Below, piece by piece: positions 16,411 to 24,816 of a stretch of 64,000 nucleotides of DNA. Source of the DNA: Phytoactinopolyspora limicola. GTDB lineage: Bacteria > Actinomycetota > Actinomycetes > Jiangellales > Jiangellaceae. Numbering within the stretch: the stretch's first letter is position 1; every line of letters starts with the position of its first letter. The stretch is from the NCBI RefSeq assembly GCF_011320225.1, contig NZ_JAAOEN010000001.1, positions 289,642 to 353,641 on the forward strand, read 5' to 3'. The notes under the pieces were generated by a model. That model saw only the letters and a program-made list of their open reading frames with translations. It searched no databases and was not told the origin of the DNA. The position numbers and the translations under genes are program-made.

Positions 16411-17514
16411 ATGAAGTCTCGGGCAACACAAGAGCAAGACGCACGGAATCGGTTCGCCGGCGCACTCCAATCGGCGCTGACTCTCGGCGAAGTCGAGAAC
16501 GCGTTCTTCGACGTCGTGCAGGATGTGATCCCGGCCGGCGGATTCGGCCTGTACCGGCTGGACACCGAGTCGGGGAACGTCGTCAGCGTGCGCGCCGAAG
16601 TGGGCTCGGACTTTCTCGACGACTACGAGGAGTACGGGCGAGATGACGACCCGGTTCTCGACTTCGTGCTGGAACAGCGCCGCCCGATCGATTCGTCGCG
16701 CGCGGTGCCGGCCGATCGGTGGACATCATGCGGGGCGCGGTCCGCGCTCGGCGTCGGCGGCTACGCCCATTCACTCGAGGCTCCCGTCGTGGTGTCCGGC
16801 ACGTTCTTCGGCACCATCAACTTCGCCCGCACCGAGGAACAACCCAGTTTCGACGACGACGATCTCATCGCCGCGCGTTTCGCCAGCGAACAGCTCAGCC
16901 TCGCCACCGAGCGTGCCCTGCGGTTCGAAAGCACTGGTCATCGCGCCAGCATGCTTGAACACGTGCTAGACCGGATGCCGCAGGCCGTCGTCGTCACCGA
17001 CCTCAGCGCACAGGTGCTGTACCGCAACCGCATCGCCCGCGACGAGCCCTGGCTGACGGTGTCGCCGGACGCGTTGGGGCGGCTCGGTCCGGTGGACGAG
17101 AGCATCGCCGAGGCGATGGAGGAATTCCGTCGGGACGGGAAACGCGTGCACACCCGCAGCCTGCGCGACCAGCGATCCGGCCGTCAGGTGATCGTCAAGT
17201 CCTACCGGTTGGCTGACAACGACGACGCCGCGGTGACCCTGATTTTCAACTGTGGCCAGGAGAAGGTCGAGCGGCTGCCGCTGTGGGACGTGTTGTCGCG
17301 GCGTGAGCAGGAGATCGCCGAACTGGTGAGCCAAGGGTTGACCACCAAGCAGATCGCCGAACGGGCCTTCGTCACCGAGAATACGGTCAAGCAGCACCTC
17401 AAGCGGGTGTTCGCCAAGACCGATGTCCGCAACCGCGCCGAGCTGATCCAGCTCATCTGGTCGTCCGGCAACCGAGGCGCCGACGGCAGCCGGGCAGGCA
17501 CCGCCGCAGGTTGA
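16411..17514 (+). CDS. LuxR-family regulator with GAF-like sensor
   Basis: The 367-residue protein ends in a LuxR-type HTH (about 292-350: LSRREQEIAELVSQGLTTKQ, then TENTVKQHLKRVFAKTDVRN). The N-terminal 160 residues look like a GAF or autoinducer-binding type sensor fold, and a PAS-like segment follows around 185-285. It faces away from the TRAP operon across a 384-base regulatory gap and lies between the two minus-strand catabolic units. It is therefore the best local candidate for substrate-dependent control of the island. Its gene converges on the ThDP enzyme gene. Confidence 0.85.
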   Translation: MKSRATQEQDARNRFAGALQSALTLGEVENAFFDVVQDVIPAGGFGLYRLDTESGNVVSVRAEVGSDFLDDYEEYGRDDDPVLDFVLEQRRPIDSSRAVPADRWTSCGARSALGVGGYAHSLEAPVVVSGTFFGTINFARTEEQPSFDDDDLIAARFASEQLSLATERALRFESTGHRASMLEHVLDRMPQAVVVTDLSAQVLYRNRIARDEPWLTVSPDALGRLGPVDESIAEAMEEFRRDGKRVHTRSLRDQRSGRQVIVKSYRLADNDDAAVTLIFNCGQEKVERLPLWDVLSRREQEIAELVSQGLTTKQIAERAFVTENTVKQHLKRVFAKTDVRNRAELIQLIWSSGNRGADGSRAGTAAG

Positions 17515-17566
17515 ACCCACGGATCGACCGCTTCACCTCCACTCCCCATCCCCGGATGGAGGGTGG

Positions 17567-19303
17567 TCAGTGGCCTTGGAAGTCTTGCTCAGCCCAGTAC
17601 CCGACCACGTCGGGATCGATCTTCGCGTCGACGATCATCGGCCCGTCCGGCTTCTCCAACCAGGCCGCCACCGGCGCCAGGTCAGCCACATCCCGCACTG
17701 TGACACCACCAGCGCCGGCTCCCCGCGCCAGCGCGGCGATGTCCGTCGACGGGAACCGCACCAGTTCCAGCCCGGCACCGCTGCCGCTGAAATGGTGCAC
17801 CTCGGCACCGTAGGCGGCGTCGTTGTACACGACGACGAGCACCGGAAGCCGCAGCCGGACCAGGGTCTCAAGCTCGGAGACACTCATGAGGAATCCGCCG
17901 TCGCCCGCCGCCAGGACGGTCAGCCGATCCGGCCGAGCGATCCGCGCACCGACCGCCGCGGCCAGGCCGAGGCCGATCGATTGGAAGCCGGCGCTGGTGA
18001 ACACGAACCCTTCCGGATCGGGCACCGACCAGCACGTGACCGGCCAGCCGAGAAAATGCCCACCGTCGACGACGATGGTCCGCTCCGCGGGCAGCATCGT
18101 CTCCAACTCCAGGGACAGCACCCGTGGGTGGATCACGTCGGTGTGCACACTCCCCGGGTCAACCGTCTGTGCTCGGCCGTAACGGTGAATGCGGGCGCCG
18201 ACGGTTTCGGTCCGCCAGCCGGGGTACGCCGGGCCGTCATCGTCGCGGGCCGCCAGCTCGTCGAGGATCGCCCGGGCGGTCTCGTCGGAATCGCCGAGCA
18301 CACCGACGTCGACCCGTTCAGTCAGCCCGAGCGCACCTGGGTCGACGTCGACCTGTACGACGACAGCATCCGGGTTCACCAGCCGCCCGTGCCGCAGGGT
18401 CCACGTGGTGAACGAGCATCCGAATCCGATGACGACGTCGGCCTCCCGCATCAGTTCCGCTGCCTCGTCGGAGGCGAACCCGCCCGCGATCCCGAGCGTC
18501 CACGGGTCCTCACCGAAGAATCCATTCGCCACGGCCGTGGTGGCCAGCAACGCACCAACACGTTGCCCGAGTTTTAGCAGCGATCCGCGGGCGCCCGACA
18601 CCACGGCGCCGCGCCCGGCGATGATCAGCGGCCGCTGTGCCGTCGCCAGCAGATTTGCCACACCCTCAACCGATACCCGGGTGGGCGCAGGCACACGTGA
18701 CATGCCGGTCCCGTCCGTCGCCAACCCAGCTGGCGCGGCGACGTCGACCGCCTGGATGTCCAGCGGCAGGTTAAGAACCACGGGGCGACGCTCCACCCAC
18801 GCGCGACGGTAAGCCCGGATCGTGTCCTCGACCACCGTCTCCGGCCGGTGCACCTGCTCCACGGCGGCACCAGTGCGCTCGATCAGCCCAGCCTGGTCGA
18901 CGTAGAAGTTGGATCTGATGGACCCGGCAGACGTCTGACCAGTGATGACGAGCAATGGCGTCCGGCTCTTCACCGCGTCCACCAGGCCGGTGATCGTGTT
19001 GGTCAGCCCCGGGCCTTGATGCACGCTGCACACGGCCAGCTCACCGGACACCCGGGTATAACTATCCGCCATGGTGACCGCCGCGCCCTCGTGCCGCGCT
19101 CCGACGTAGCGGGCACCGGCCGCGATCAAGGCCGCTGTCGGCACGAAGTTCCCACTCCCGACGACGCCGAACACCTGTCGCACGCCGAGGCGCCACAACG
19201 TCTCACCAACCAACTGCCCGGCCGGCGTCCTACCGCTCAGGGGTGGCCCGCCAGCTTTCGGACGGGTCCGCTCGACGACTTCTCCACTGGTACGGGCTTT
19301 CAT
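17567..19303 (-). CDS. Thiamine diphosphate-dependent enzyme (acetolactate synthase-like)
   Basis: The 578-residue protein has the three-domain layout of the acetohydroxyacid synthase/benzoylformate decarboxylase superfamily. The catalytic Glu is in ARHEGAAVTMADSYTR. A central nucleotide-like domain follows. The ThDP motif is GDGGFLMS, followed by NDAAYG, near residues 465-495. It probably acts on a 2-oxo acid, such as pyruvate or a ring-cleavage product. The ATG ending at 19303 has GAAGGA upstream; earlier in-frame codons lack a site. It is the last gene of the middle catabolic unit, 59 bases after the hydroxylase large subunit. Confidence 0.87.
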   Translation of the reverse strand: MKARTSGEVVERTRPKAGGPPLSGRTPAGQLVGETLWRLGVRQVFGVVGSGNFVPTAALIAAGARYVGARHEGAAVTMADSYTRVSGELAVCSVHQGPGLTNTITGLVDAVKSRTPLLVITGQTSAGSIRSNFYVDQAGLIERTGAAVEQVHRPETVVEDTIRAYRRAWVERRPVVLNLPLDIQAVDVAAPAGLATDGTGMSRVPAPTRVSVEGVANLLATAQRPLIIAGRGAVVSGARGSLLKLGQRVGALLATTAVANGFFGEDPWTLGIAGGFASDEAAELMREADVVIGFGCSFTTWTLRHGRLVNPDAVVVQVDVDPGALGLTERVDVGVLGDSDETARAILDELAARDDDGPAYPGWRTETVGARIHRYGRAQTVDPGSVHTDVIHPRVLSLELETMLPAERTIVVDGGHFLGWPVTCWSVPDPEGFVFTSAGFQSIGLGLAAAVGARIARPDRLTVLAAGDGGFLMSVSELETLVRLRLPVLVVVYNDAAYGAEVHHFSGSGAGLELVRFPSTDIAALARGAGAGGVTVRDVADLAPVAAWLEKPDGPMIVDAKIDPDVVGYWAEQDFQGH

Positions 19304-19362
19304 CGATCCGTCCTTCGCTGATCGTGGATCATGATCGTGCACCTGGAGCCGCCTGGTGCCTC

Positions 19363-21729
19363 TCAAGCGGTCGCATCCGCTGCGCGCAGGGCCCCCCAGA
19401 CGCGCTCCGGGGTGAACGGCATGTCGAGGTCACGCACACCCGCCGGGCGGAGCGCGTCCAGCACAGCGTTGGCGATCGCCGGCGTCGACCCAATCGCGCC
19501 GCTCTCCCCGATGCCCTTCACGCCCATCGGGTTGACCGGTGTGGGGGACGTCGCGCGGGCCGTACGGATCACCGGTGTTTGGCGCGCCGTCGGCACGGCG
19601 TAGTCCATCAACGACGACGTCAGCGGCTGCCCGTCGGCGTCGTAAACCACCCGCTCGAACAGCGCCTGCGCGATGCCCTGCGCGACGCCGCCATGCACCT
19701 GCCCGTCGGCCACGAGTGGGTTGATGACGGTGCCGCAGTCGTCTACGGCAACGAAGTCGGTGACGTCGACGTGGCCGGTCAACCGGTCCACCTCCACGAC
19801 GCACGCGTGTGTCCCCGAGGAGAACGTGTAGTTGGGCGGGTCGAAGTAGCCGGTCGCGTCCAACCCGGGCTCCTCGCCCTCGGCCAGCGGTTTCATCAAC
19901 ATCAGCGCCTTGGTCGCGATGGCGGCGAAGCCGATGCGCGTCGCCGGCACGCCCCTGACCTGGTAGCCGCCGGACACCTGCTCGACGTCCTTCTCGTCAG
20001 CCTCCAGCAGTTCCGCCGCCCATCGCTTCGCCTTGGCCACCACTTTCCGGCAGGCCAGCAGAACAGCGGTGCCGCCGACCGCCGCGCTACGCGAACCGAA
20101 CGTGCCGAACCCGAACGGGGACGTCTCGGTGTTGCCGTAAATGATCGAGATGTCGTCATACGGTATCTGCAGCGCGTCCGCCGCCACCTGTGCGAACGTC
20201 GTCTCGTGTCCCTGCCCGTGCCCGCACGTGCCCATCGAGATGGCGACCTTGCCGGACGGGTGGACCCGCACCGACGCACTCTCCCACAGGCCCGGCGAGC
20301 CTTCCATCGCGGCTACTGCTGACGGGGTCACCCCACCGATCTCGACGTACGATGCCACCCCCACCCCGATCAGCCGTCCGTCGTCATTACCGCTGCGCTG
20401 CAGGGCACGCACGTCGTTGTACCCGATCTCGTCCAGCGCCGTCCGCAGGGCGGCCGCGTAGTCGCCGCTGTCGTAGTCCAGCCCGGTCGGCGTGTGCCAC
20501 GGGAACGCGTCGGCCGGGACGTAATTACGACGACGCACCTCAGCCGGGTCCAGGCCGAGCTCCGCGGCCACCTCGTCGATCAGCCGCTCGGTGTAGTACG
20601 TCGCCTCCGGCCGCCCGGCGCCCCGATACGGACCGGTGGGTGTGGTGTTGGTGAACACCCCGACGATCTCCACGTCGATCGAATCGAAGGCGTAACTCTG
20701 CGGCAGCAGCGGCCCGGTGCGCCCAATGATGGTTCCCGACGAGTTGGGGTACAGGTACGCGCCCATGTTCCCGAGCACGCGCCCCCGCATGGCGGTGATC
20801 ACGCCGTCGTCGTCGAAGGCCACCTCCAGGTCGGCGACGTGATCGCGGCCGTGTGTCGTCGCGAGGAAACTCTCGGTGCGCTCCTCGACCCACTTGACCG
20901 GCCGGCCCAGATGCTTGGCAGCGTAGGCGATCGCGGCCTCGTCGGGATACATCGGCTCCTTGGCGCCGAACGCACCGCCGACATCACCCGCGTCGACTCT
21001 GATCAGGTGTTCCGGCATCCCCAGCACCTGGCCGATGAACCACCTGGTGTGGTGCGGACGCTGAGTGGTGATCCAGACGTCCATGACCTGCTCGTGCTGG
21101 TCGTACGCTGCGATCATGCCGCGCGGCTCCATCACGAACGGCGCTACCCGGTGGTTCACCAGGCGGCGACGTAGGCGGTATGGCGCGGCGTCGAAGGCCG
21201 CAGCGGTGTCGCCACCGGTGTAGGCGGTGCGGAAGCAGCAGTTGTCGTCGAACCCTTCATGCAGGACGGGCGCGCCGTCAGCAACGGCGTCTTCAACCAG
21301 ACACACCGCCGGGAGGGTCTCGTAGGACACGTCGACCGCTTCGGCACCGTCGGCGGCGGCCGCGGGTGATTCGGCGACGACGACGGCCACCGGGTCACCC
21401 ACCCAGCGGACCGTCCCCGACGAGAGCACCGGCAGCTCCGGCAACGGCACACCAAGGCTGGGCGGCTGCCGGATCAGCGGGATCGGGTGTACGTCGTGGA
21501 GGTCGTCGGCGGTGATGACGGCAACCACCCCGCTCATCGCCAGTGCGGTGCTGGTGTCGATGCCGAGCAGCCGCGCGTGCGCCACCGTGCTGCGCACGAA
21601 ATGCGCGTACAGCTGCCCCTGCAGGGTCCGGTCTTCGAGGAAACGTCCGCGTCCGGTCAGGAACCGCGGATCCTCGCGTCGCCGGACCGCCTGCCCGACG
21701 TACGGCTGCGGGTGCTCGGTGGTCGTCAT
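19363..21729 (-). CDS. Molybdenum hydroxylase, molybdopterin-binding large subunit
   Basis: The 788-residue protein is a xanthine dehydrogenase/CoxL-family large subunit. It has DAGDVGGAFGAKEPMYPDE, the active-site loop GPYRGAGRPEATYYTERLID near residue 365, the cofactor-binding GTCGHGQGHET, and KGIGESGAIGSTPAI with the catalytic Glu near residue 745. The loop does not carry the CSFR motif of true CO dehydrogenases, so hydroxylation of a heterocycle or aldehyde is more likely. The small and medium subunits are encoded 7 kb away at 10962-12352. The start overlaps the SDR stop as ATGA. Confidence 0.93.
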   Translation of the reverse strand: MTTTEHPQPYVGQAVRRREDPRFLTGRGRFLEDRTLQGQLYAHFVRSTVAHARLLGIDTSTALAMSGVVAVITADDLHDVHPIPLIRQPPSLGVPLPELPVLSSGTVRWVGDPVAVVVAESPAAAADGAEAVDVSYETLPAVCLVEDAVADGAPVLHEGFDDNCCFRTAYTGGDTAAAFDAAPYRLRRRLVNHRVAPFVMEPRGMIAAYDQHEQVMDVWITTQRPHHTRWFIGQVLGMPEHLIRVDAGDVGGAFGAKEPMYPDEAAIAYAAKHLGRPVKWVEERTESFLATTHGRDHVADLEVAFDDDGVITAMRGRVLGNMGAYLYPNSSGTIIGRTGPLLPQSYAFDSIDVEIVGVFTNTTPTGPYRGAGRPEATYYTERLIDEVAAELGLDPAEVRRRNYVPADAFPWHTPTGLDYDSGDYAAALRTALDEIGYNDVRALQRSGNDDGRLIGVGVASYVEIGGVTPSAVAAMEGSPGLWESASVRVHPSGKVAISMGTCGHGQGHETTFAQVAADALQIPYDDISIIYGNTETSPFGFGTFGSRSAAVGGTAVLLACRKVVAKAKRWAAELLEADEKDVEQVSGGYQVRGVPATRIGFAAIATKALMLMKPLAEGEEPGLDATGYFDPPNYTFSSGTHACVVEVDRLTGHVDVTDFVAVDDCGTVINPLVADGQVHGGVAQGIAQALFERVVYDADGQPLTSSLMDYAVPTARQTPVIRTARATSPTPVNPMGVKGIGESGAIGSTPAIANAVLDALRPAGVRDLDMPFTPERVWGALRAADATA

Positions 21730-22526
21730 ATGCGGCCTCCGTCGGTGTTGATGACCACTCCGGTGACGATGCGAGCGGCGGCCGGGTCAGCCAAGTACAC
21801 GTACGCTCCAGCGTGATCGACGGGTTCAGCCAGCGTCTGAAGAGCGTTACCAGCTGTGATCCGCTGGTCGCGGCCGTCGACCCGATCAGCGGTCAGGTCC
21901 TGATCCAACGTGCCGAGGCCGCCGAGCTTCGTTCCCGACGTTCCGCCCGGTGCTACCCCGTTCACGCGCACCTGCGGGGCCAGATCCTTGGCCAAGTGAG
22001 TGACCACACCACGCAGCGCCCATTTCGAGCTGCCATACAGCACTCCGCCGCCCTCGGGATAGAACGCGGACGCGGAGAGGGTGAGCGTCACCGACCCGTT
22101 GGCCGCACGCAACGATGGGTAGGCGATGTTGATGGCCAGCAGACTGCTGAGCACGTTGGTCCGCCAGATCTCCTCGGCCGCCGCACAGACGTCGGCCGAG
22201 GTGAGCTCCCGGAGGGAAGCGTAGTAGTCGAACACGCCAACCCCGCAGGTCAGGTGGTCGATTCCGCCGCCGGATGTCGCCGCGGCCCGGACCACCTCGG
22301 CGACGTCGTCGGGACACGTAGCGTCGCCATGAATAACGTGGACGGCGTCGGGATGGTCGGCGGAGAGCTGTCTCGCGTGCTCCGCTGATCGTTCGAGGAC
22401 GGTTACCTGTGCCGCCTCGGCGACGTACGCGTCGACCACTCCGCGGCCGATTCCTGAGCCACCGCCGGTGACCACGATGCGTCGCCCCGCCAACCGGCCA
22501 CCCGCCGCCGCGTTTTGACTGGTCAT
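21726..22526 (-). CDS. SDR, cis-dihydrodiol dehydrogenase-like
   Basis: The 266-residue protein has the SDR motif TGGGSGIGRG, the catalytic region SASAFYPEGGGVLYGSSKWA (Ser, Tyr-x3-Lys) and VRVNGVAPGGTSGT. The FYPEGGG stretch and the VAPGG ending resemble BphB/HcaB-type enzymes that oxidise cis-dihydrodiols from Rieske dioxygenases to catechols. This matches the adjacent Rieske subunits. The ATG ending at 22526 overlaps the stop of the 93-residue protein gene (ATGA); a much longer reading of the frame upstream is not real. It is cytoplasmic and NAD-dependent by family. Confidence 0.87.
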   Translation of the reverse strand: MTSQNAAAGGRLAGRRIVVTGGGSGIGRGVVDAYVAEAAQVTVLERSAEHARQLSADHPDAVHVIHGDATCPDDVAEVVRAAATSGGGIDHLTCGVGVFDYYASLRELTSADVCAAAEEIWRTNVLSSLLAINIAYPSLRAANGSVTLTLSASAFYPEGGGVLYGSSKWALRGVVTHLAKDLAPQVRVNGVAPGGTSGTKLGGLGTLDQDLTADRVDGRDQRITAGNALQTLAEPVDHAGAYVYLADPAAARIVTGVVINTDGGRI

Positions 22527-22804
22527 CCGCCGGGCTTCCGGGCCAGCATTTCGGTAAACGTCTCCGGTTCCTGGTAGCTCAGACAGTCCAACTCGACAGC
22601 GTCCAGTTGGACGCGGGTCCCGCGGCGCGGTGACCAGATGTCGAGCCGCATCCCGTTGCGGGTGAGGACGCGGCTGACCACAACGTCGGCGAACTCGTTG
22701 GCGATCAGGATGGGCCCGTCGACGCCACCGTCGAGCGGAATCTCGTTCGGCAATGCCGATGCCTCTAACTGTGCCCCCGCGGCTGCGGTGTTCTCGTCGT
22801 CCAT
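22523..22804 (-). CDS. Small conserved-looking protein of the Rieske cluster
   Basis: The 93-residue protein has no signal peptide and no recognised catalytic motif. Its middle reads GPILIANEFADVVVSRVLTR and then VQLDAVELDCLSYQEPETF. I recall similar small proteins, often labelled 'dihydrodiol dehydrogenase', in actinobacterial ring-hydroxylating dioxygenase clusters, but no function has been shown that I know of. It is translationally coupled to the SDR by an ATGA overlap and follows the dioxygenase beta gene. It might be a chaperone or accessory subunit of the dioxygenase or the dehydrogenase. Confidence 0.75.
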   Translation of the reverse strand: MDDENTAAAGAQLEASALPNEIPLDGGVDGPILIANEFADVVVSRVLTRNGMRLDIWSPRRGTRVQLDAVELDCLSYQEPETFTEMLARKPGG

Positions 22805-22826
22805 ACTCAGCTCCGCTCCACTTCCC

Positions 22827-22950
22827 GGTGATCGTTAACCGATCTCCGCCCTCCGACCCGGTGATCGTTGCCGGATCCCTGTCGCTATGACGACGCAATT
22901 TCGGCAACGATCACCAGGGAGTGGGGCGGGAATCCGGCAATGATCACCGG
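22827..22950. repeat. Nested inverted repeats with GGTGATCGTTGCC core
   Basis: Four related copies lie between the beta-subunit gene and the 93-residue gene: GGTGATCGTT at 22827-22836, GGTGATCGTTGCC at 22859-22871, its exact reverse complement at 22903-22915, and a reverse copy GGCAATGATCACCGG ending at 22950. The inner pair is perfect and the outer pair nearly so. They can form nested hairpins within the operon. Confidence 0.75.
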
Positions 22951-22960
22951 CCTGGGTGTC

Positions 22961-23497
22961 CTAGATGAAGATCGACATGTTGTGGGCGTTCACTACCGCC
23001 TGGTCCAGCGCCGCCCAGCGATGCACGATCAACCAGCCGCAGCCGTCCCCCTCGTCGGCACGGCGCAGCAGGTCGCGGCGCTGTGCGGAGAACAGGCTCG
23101 GCGTCGTCTCCTCGCCACGGCTGCGATAGACCAGGCAGTTGGATAGGGCCAGGAACTCGTCGGCTTCATCGGTCGGCCGCACCACGATGTTGGTGATGAA
23201 ATGCCGGGTGCGCGACGGGGGTTGCTCCGACCAGGCGAAGTCCGTCTCGAGCCGCTTGACCCGCACCTCAAGGGTCTCCTTGGTGTCGTCGAAGATCCGC
23301 GATGTCGGTGAAAGCTCCCACTCGGAGAACTTCTCCCGGGTCACCCGGACCGGGATCTCATACCGGGCATCCTCAGCGAACGCTTCGAGCCAATCCCGGA
23401 ACCGCCGCTCGTCCAGCGCCAACGACTCCAGGTACAAGAACTCCCGGATCGACTCCCGCACCTCACGGTCCACCCCACGTGTCGTCGCCAGGCCCAT
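22961..23497 (-). CDS. Aromatic-ring-hydroxylating dioxygenase beta subunit
   Basis: The 178-residue protein has the SnoaL/NTF2-like beta-subunit fold, with REFLYLESLALDERRFRDWL near the start, ARYEIPVRVTRE, RTRHFITNIVVRPTDEADEF and SLFSAQRRDLLRR. It is the structural partner of the Rieske alpha subunit. The ATG ending at 23497 overlaps the alpha-subunit stop (TGATG), so the two are translated at matched levels. The longer open frame upstream is the alpha gene read in another frame. Confidence 0.93.
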   Translation of the reverse strand: MGLATTRGVDREVRESIREFLYLESLALDERRFRDWLEAFAEDARYEIPVRVTREKFSEWELSPTSRIFDDTKETLEVRVKRLETDFAWSEQPPSRTRHFITNIVVRPTDEADEFLALSNCLVYRSRGEETTPSLFSAQRRDLLRRADEGDGCGWLIVHRWAALDQAVVNAHNMSIFI

Positions 23498-24813
23498 CAC
23501 ACCTCCCTGGTCAGGTAGTCCAGCCAGGTCGACCAGAGATTGCGGAAGTTGGTGTCGGTCACATACGGCGAGACCGCGTATCCCGGCCCTGGGAAGTCGT
23601 CCAACCGCGGCCGGTCCAACCCCATGACGTACGGGAACTCGACGCCGCGCACCGCCGTCGACCCCGCGGCGCGCGTCACCCGGGTCCAGTTCTCGAAGTC
23701 GTCCTGCTCGAAGGTCCCCGCTTGGCCGAAGGCCAGCGTGTACGCCTTGTACGCCTCTTCCTTGTATTCGTCGGAGGCGTCTTTGGGCACTAGGCACCAG
23801 GACCACATCTCCATCCGGCCCGGGCCGATCGGGTGCCACAACCGCATGGTGCAGAACCGCACCCCCGGCTCACCCGGAACCAGGCTGAACGGCTGGATGA
23901 GGAAGGACAGGTTCGGGAACACCGAACCCACGGCGGTGCGGGTCTTGGAGAACACCTCCATCTGCTCAGGCGAGAGGCTGGCCCGCATCTGCTCCACCAA
24001 CTGGTCGGGGTACCCGAAGAACGGCGGCATCCCGGGCGTGTGCCCCAGTCCGATGGAATGCCCTTTGTCCGGAATATGCACCGCCCACCCTTCACTGTGG
24101 GTGGCGCCGGACGACGGGAAATACCCCAGGTGGAAACCGAACTGGTGGGCCACCGGCGTGTGGTAGCCGTCGCCGGAGAAGTTCTCCGCGCAGATCTTCC
24201 AGTCCGTCTCGGCCACCCAGTGGTCTGGCGGGCCGTGCACCTCGCTGCCACCGGCGCCCTGCTTGAGGTAGATGTCCAGGTAGAACTGGAACCCGCCCAG
24301 GTACTCGTCCAGGCTCGGCGCGTCCGGGTCCAGCGTGCCGAAGATCAGCCCTGCGTAGGTGTCGATCCGGACCTTAACCAGGCCCCACTGCTTGCGGTCC
24401 AGCTTTCCCTCGTACCCCTCCTTGAAGTACGGGACGCCGATCAGCTCGCCGGAGTTCTTGTACACCCAGCCGTGGTACGAACACCGGAAGTGCGAGGCGT
24501 TACCCATCTCCGACTTACACATCATGTTGCCGCGATGCCGACACATGTTCAGGCTGGCCGTGAGGTTGCCGTGCTCGTCGCGCACCACGATGATGCTGTT
24601 GTTCGCGATGTAGCGAACGACGTAGTCGCCGTTCTTCGGGATCTCCGACTCGTGGGCCAGGAAACACCAGGCGGTGGAGAAGAGTTTGTCGCGCTCCAGA
24701 TCGAAGATCTCTTGGTCGTTGAAGATCCGCGCGGGAACCCGTCCCTGCAGGACACCTTCCCGCATATCAGCCAGCATCCGCTGGACGCCCTCGCTGGTTC
24801 CGATCGCGGCCAT
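23497..24813 (-). CDS. Aromatic-ring-hydroxylating dioxygenase Rieske alpha subunit
   Basis: The 438-residue protein has the Rieske motif CRHRGN with CSYHGW near residues 91-115, and the mononuclear iron site ENFSGDGYHTPVAH near residues 212-225, with the Asp bridging the two centres. It inserts both atoms of O2 into an aromatic ring to make a cis-dihydrodiol. With the beta subunit, the 3Fe-4S ferredoxin and the reductase it resembles the phenanthrene dioxygenase system of Nocardioides. The exact aromatic substrate cannot be read from sequence. It starts three bases after the aldolase stop on the same strand. Confidence 0.94.
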   Translation of the reverse strand: MAAIGTSEGVQRMLADMREGVLQGRVPARIFNDQEIFDLERDKLFSTAWCFLAHESEIPKNGDYVVRYIANNSIIVVRDEHGNLTASLNMCRHRGNMMCKSEMGNASHFRCSYHGWVYKNSGELIGVPYFKEGYEGKLDRKQWGLVKVRIDTYAGLIFGTLDPDAPSLDEYLGGFQFYLDIYLKQGAGGSEVHGPPDHWVAETDWKICAENFSGDGYHTPVAHQFGFHLGYFPSSGATHSEGWAVHIPDKGHSIGLGHTPGMPPFFGYPDQLVEQMRASLSPEQMEVFSKTRTAVGSVFPNLSFLIQPFSLVPGEPGVRFCTMRLWHPIGPGRMEMWSWCLVPKDASDEYKEEAYKAYTLAFGQAGTFEQDDFENWTRVTRAAGSTAVRGVEFPYVMGLDRPRLDDFPGPGYAVSPYVTDTNFRNLWSTWLDYLTREV

Positions 24814-24816
24814 GTG

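Noticed and set aside
17541..17568. Terminator hairpin between the LuxR and ThDP genes
   Set aside because: Only CCATCC/GGATGG pair well; the extended stem has several mismatches, so it is too weak to list.
17567..19303. Biosynthetic acetolactate synthase
   Set aside because: The fold matches, but there is no regulatory small subunit gene or ilv neighbours, and the gene sits in a catabolic operon.
19363..21729. Carbon monoxide dehydrogenase
   Set aside because: CoxL-type length and a CoxG gene nearby suggested it, but the active-site loop reads GPYRGAGR instead of the CSFR motif of true CO dehydrogenases.
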